From Asticcacaulis aquaticus (GTDB lineage Bacteria > Pseudomonadota > Alphaproteobacteria > Caulobacterales > Caulobacteraceae), in contig NZ_JAQQKX010000001.1 of NCBI RefSeq assembly GCF_028550415.1, positions 248,001 through 312,000 of the forward strand: a DNA stretch of 64,000 bases. The letters run 5' to 3'. The position numbers and the translations under genes were made by a program. The notes below the pieces were generated by a model. It saw only the letters and a list, made by a program, of their open reading frames with translations, had not been told where the DNA came from and made no database searches. This document shows positions 62,830 through 64,000 of the stretch, in pieces (within the stretch, counting starts at the first letter, position 1; every line of letters starts with the position of its first letter).

Positions 62830-63621
62830 ATGATTAAGCAAATAACCTCACTCACCAACCAGACGATCAAGGATCTGCGTGCGCTACACATGCGCAAGGA
62901 ACGCGAAGCGACGCAGCAGTTCCTGGCCGAAGGGCTCAAGATCATCATCGATGCGCTGGATCAGGGCTTCGCGCCGCAGATTCTGGTCTATGGTAAGGAC
63001 GCCGACCACCATCCCCTGTTGGAGCGCGCCATCGATGCGACGCTGAAAGCGAACGGTCAGGTGCTGGAGGTCACACGCGAAATTCTCGAAAAGGTCGCGC
63101 GCAAGGAAAACCCGCAGATGGTGCTGGCGGTGTTTCCGCAACTGACCAAACGCCTGAGCGATATCGATCCGAAGACCAATGACGTTTGGGTGGCGCTGGA
63201 GCAGGTGCGCGACCCCGGCAATCTGGGGACGATCATCCGCACCGCCGACGCGGCAGCCATCGGCGGCGTCATCCTGATCGGCGATTGCGTCGATCCGTTC
63301 AGTGTCGAAACGGTGCGCGCCACCATGGGTTCGATCTTCGCCCTGCCGATCGTCAAATGCACGCGTGAAGAATTCATTGCGGACCGCGCCCGCTGGACCG
63401 GTTCGGTCGTCGGCACATTGCTGACGGCCCAGCACGATCACCGCAGCGCGCCGTATCGTCGCCCGACCCTGATCCTCATGGGGACCGAGCAGTCGGGCCT
63501 GACACCCGATATCGCCGCGACCTGCGACACCCACGTCAAGATTCCCATGCGCGGCCGCGCCGACAGCCTCAACCTGTCGGTCGCCACGGGCATCATGATC
63601 TATGCGGCCAGCGGCTTATAA
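62830..63621 (+). CDS. TrmH (SpoU) family RNA methyltransferase
   Basis: A 263-residue 2'-O-ribose methyltransferase. An N-terminal substrate-binding domain (ITSLTNQTIKDLRALHMRKERE, QQFLAEGLKIIIDAL) precedes the SPOUT knot with VALEQVRDPGNLGTIIRTADAAAI (about residues 122-145), LILMGTEQSGL and IPMRGRADSLNLSVATGIMIY. The exact RNA target (23S rRNA or tRNA) is not evident. It is coupled to the gene upstream. Confidence 0.93.
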   Translation: MIKQITSLTNQTIKDLRALHMRKEREATQQFLAEGLKIIIDALDQGFAPQILVYGKDADHHPLLERAIDATLKANGQVLEVTREILEKVARKENPQMVLAVFPQLTKRLSDIDPKTNDVWVALEQVRDPGNLGTIIRTADAAAIGGVILIGDCVDPFSVETVRATMGSIFALPIVKCTREEFIADRARWTGSVVGTLLTAQHDHRSAPYRRPTLILMGTEQSGLTPDIAATCDTHVKIPMRGRADSLNLSVATGIMIYAASGL

Positions 63622-63680
63622 ACGTTTTACAACACGGTTAAGCTTTCCCATTTCGCCTTTTCCGGGGCATGGCGCAACCT

Positions 63681-63702
63681 GAAGCCTCGAAAGAGAGGCT
63701 TC
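63681..63702 (+). promoter_or_regulatory. hairpin that pairs the ribosome-binding site of the last gene
   Basis: GAAGCCTC and GAGGCTTC pair around a 6-base loop. The 3' arm contains the GAGG that is the only plausible ribosome site for the ATG at 63707, so translation could be limited by this stem. Confidence 0.55.
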
Positions 63703-63706
63703 GAAC

Positions 63707-63916
63707 ATGGCCAAAGCGATTATCAAAAGGGTTATCGGAGGGCTGGCCGTCATAGCGCTGGGGGCCTGCGCGCATTATGACGCCCCAGCGGCCTATGACG
63801 CCTATTATCAGGACTCCCCACCCAACTACGAGGAGCCGCGGTGCGACCGCGTCTATGACGATCGCCGTTGCGAGCAATATTACGAACGCAGGACTAAAAA
63901 AACAGCGTCATATTAA
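63707..63916 (+). CDS. small lipoprotein, Tyr/Asp-rich
   Basis: A 69-residue product with a lipoprotein signal: hydrophobic stretch VIGGLAVIALGAC with Cys at about residue 20 (lipobox LGAC). The mature part is rich in Tyr, Asp and Pro (HYDAPAAYDAYYQDSPPNY) with two more cysteines (RCDRVYDDRRCEQYYERR). No family is recognised. The ribosome site sits inside a hairpin (63681-63702). Confidence 0.65.
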   Translation: MAKAIIKRVIGGLAVIALGACAHYDAPAAYDAYYQDSPPNYEEPRCDRVYDDRRCEQYYERRTKKTASY

Positions 63917-64000
63917 TTGGTTCAACCGTCAGCTTTAACCGGCTATTTTCATTACAAAAATGTCATTCAGCCTGCGTTCAGGTAAGGTCGCCTATGCCTT

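Noticed and set aside
63638-63877. Minus-strand frame opposite the final small lipoprotein
   Set aside because: No family match, no ribosome site, and the plus-strand frame has a proper lipobox and start context.

Overview
The window looks like a chromosomal stretch of an alphaproteobacterium of the Caulobacteraceae, most like Asticcacaulis or a near relative. The basis is GC-rich codon use, conserved alphaproteobacterial blocks (DUF177-plsX-fabH-ihfA-merR; nrdR-rib genes-nusB-thiL; recO-era-rnc-lepB-acpS-pdxJ-pyrE-rel-rpoZ), a prolyl-tRNA synthetase without the inserted editing domain, a 5-aminolevulinate synthase, an Asp-type HemB and a BamE / cytochrome bc1 chaperone pair. The genus is an inference. 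I see no prophage, insertion sequence, rRNA or CRISPR array; almost everything is housekeeping. Layout: 1-4434 minus-strand genes (LolC/E-type permease fragment, proS, two small membrane proteins, argC, rpsI-rplM). 4709-10391 PhoX-type phosphatase, membrane acyltransferase, heme A synthase, small membrane proteins, an L,D-transpeptidase and an SRPBCC protein. 10516-11162 two tRNA-Pro genes (CGG and GGG anticodons) around a palindromic repeat. 11281-15542 the lipid/IHF block. 15642-19599 bamE, an AT-rich orphan gene with a nuclease-like motif, and a proton pyrophosphatase. 19834-26873 thiL, nusB, riboflavin genes, nrdR and glyA. 27060-30934 a ParE/RelE-type toxin-antitoxin pair and the heme genes hemA and hemB. 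31024-40415 assorted genes (exoD family, bpt, motB, flavin reductase, parC, a diguanylate cyclase). 40524-49322 the recO-to-rpoZ block. 49508-56622 transporter, folK, NYN protein, smpB-dapA and a lytic transglycosylase. 56729-63916 nitronate monooxygenase-like enzyme, a metal-chelate/B12-type ABC importer, a glycosyltransferase and two RNA methyltransferase-like genes. The most interesting non-coding signals are two repeat families. One is a 44-nt two-stem hairpin present four times, always in the same orientation and 12-33 nt upstream of a start codon (thiL, glyA, a 3-hydroxyisobutyrate dehydrogenase-like gene, dapA), with compensatory changes in both stems and a constant loop. The other is a family of about 130-215 bp nested palindromes in six intergenic gaps, several inside same-strand operons. 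The riboflavin cluster is also unusual: RibD lacks the deaminase domain, and the GTP cyclohydrolase II part of the RibB protein has lost its zinc cysteines, so two pathway steps must be encoded elsewhere.
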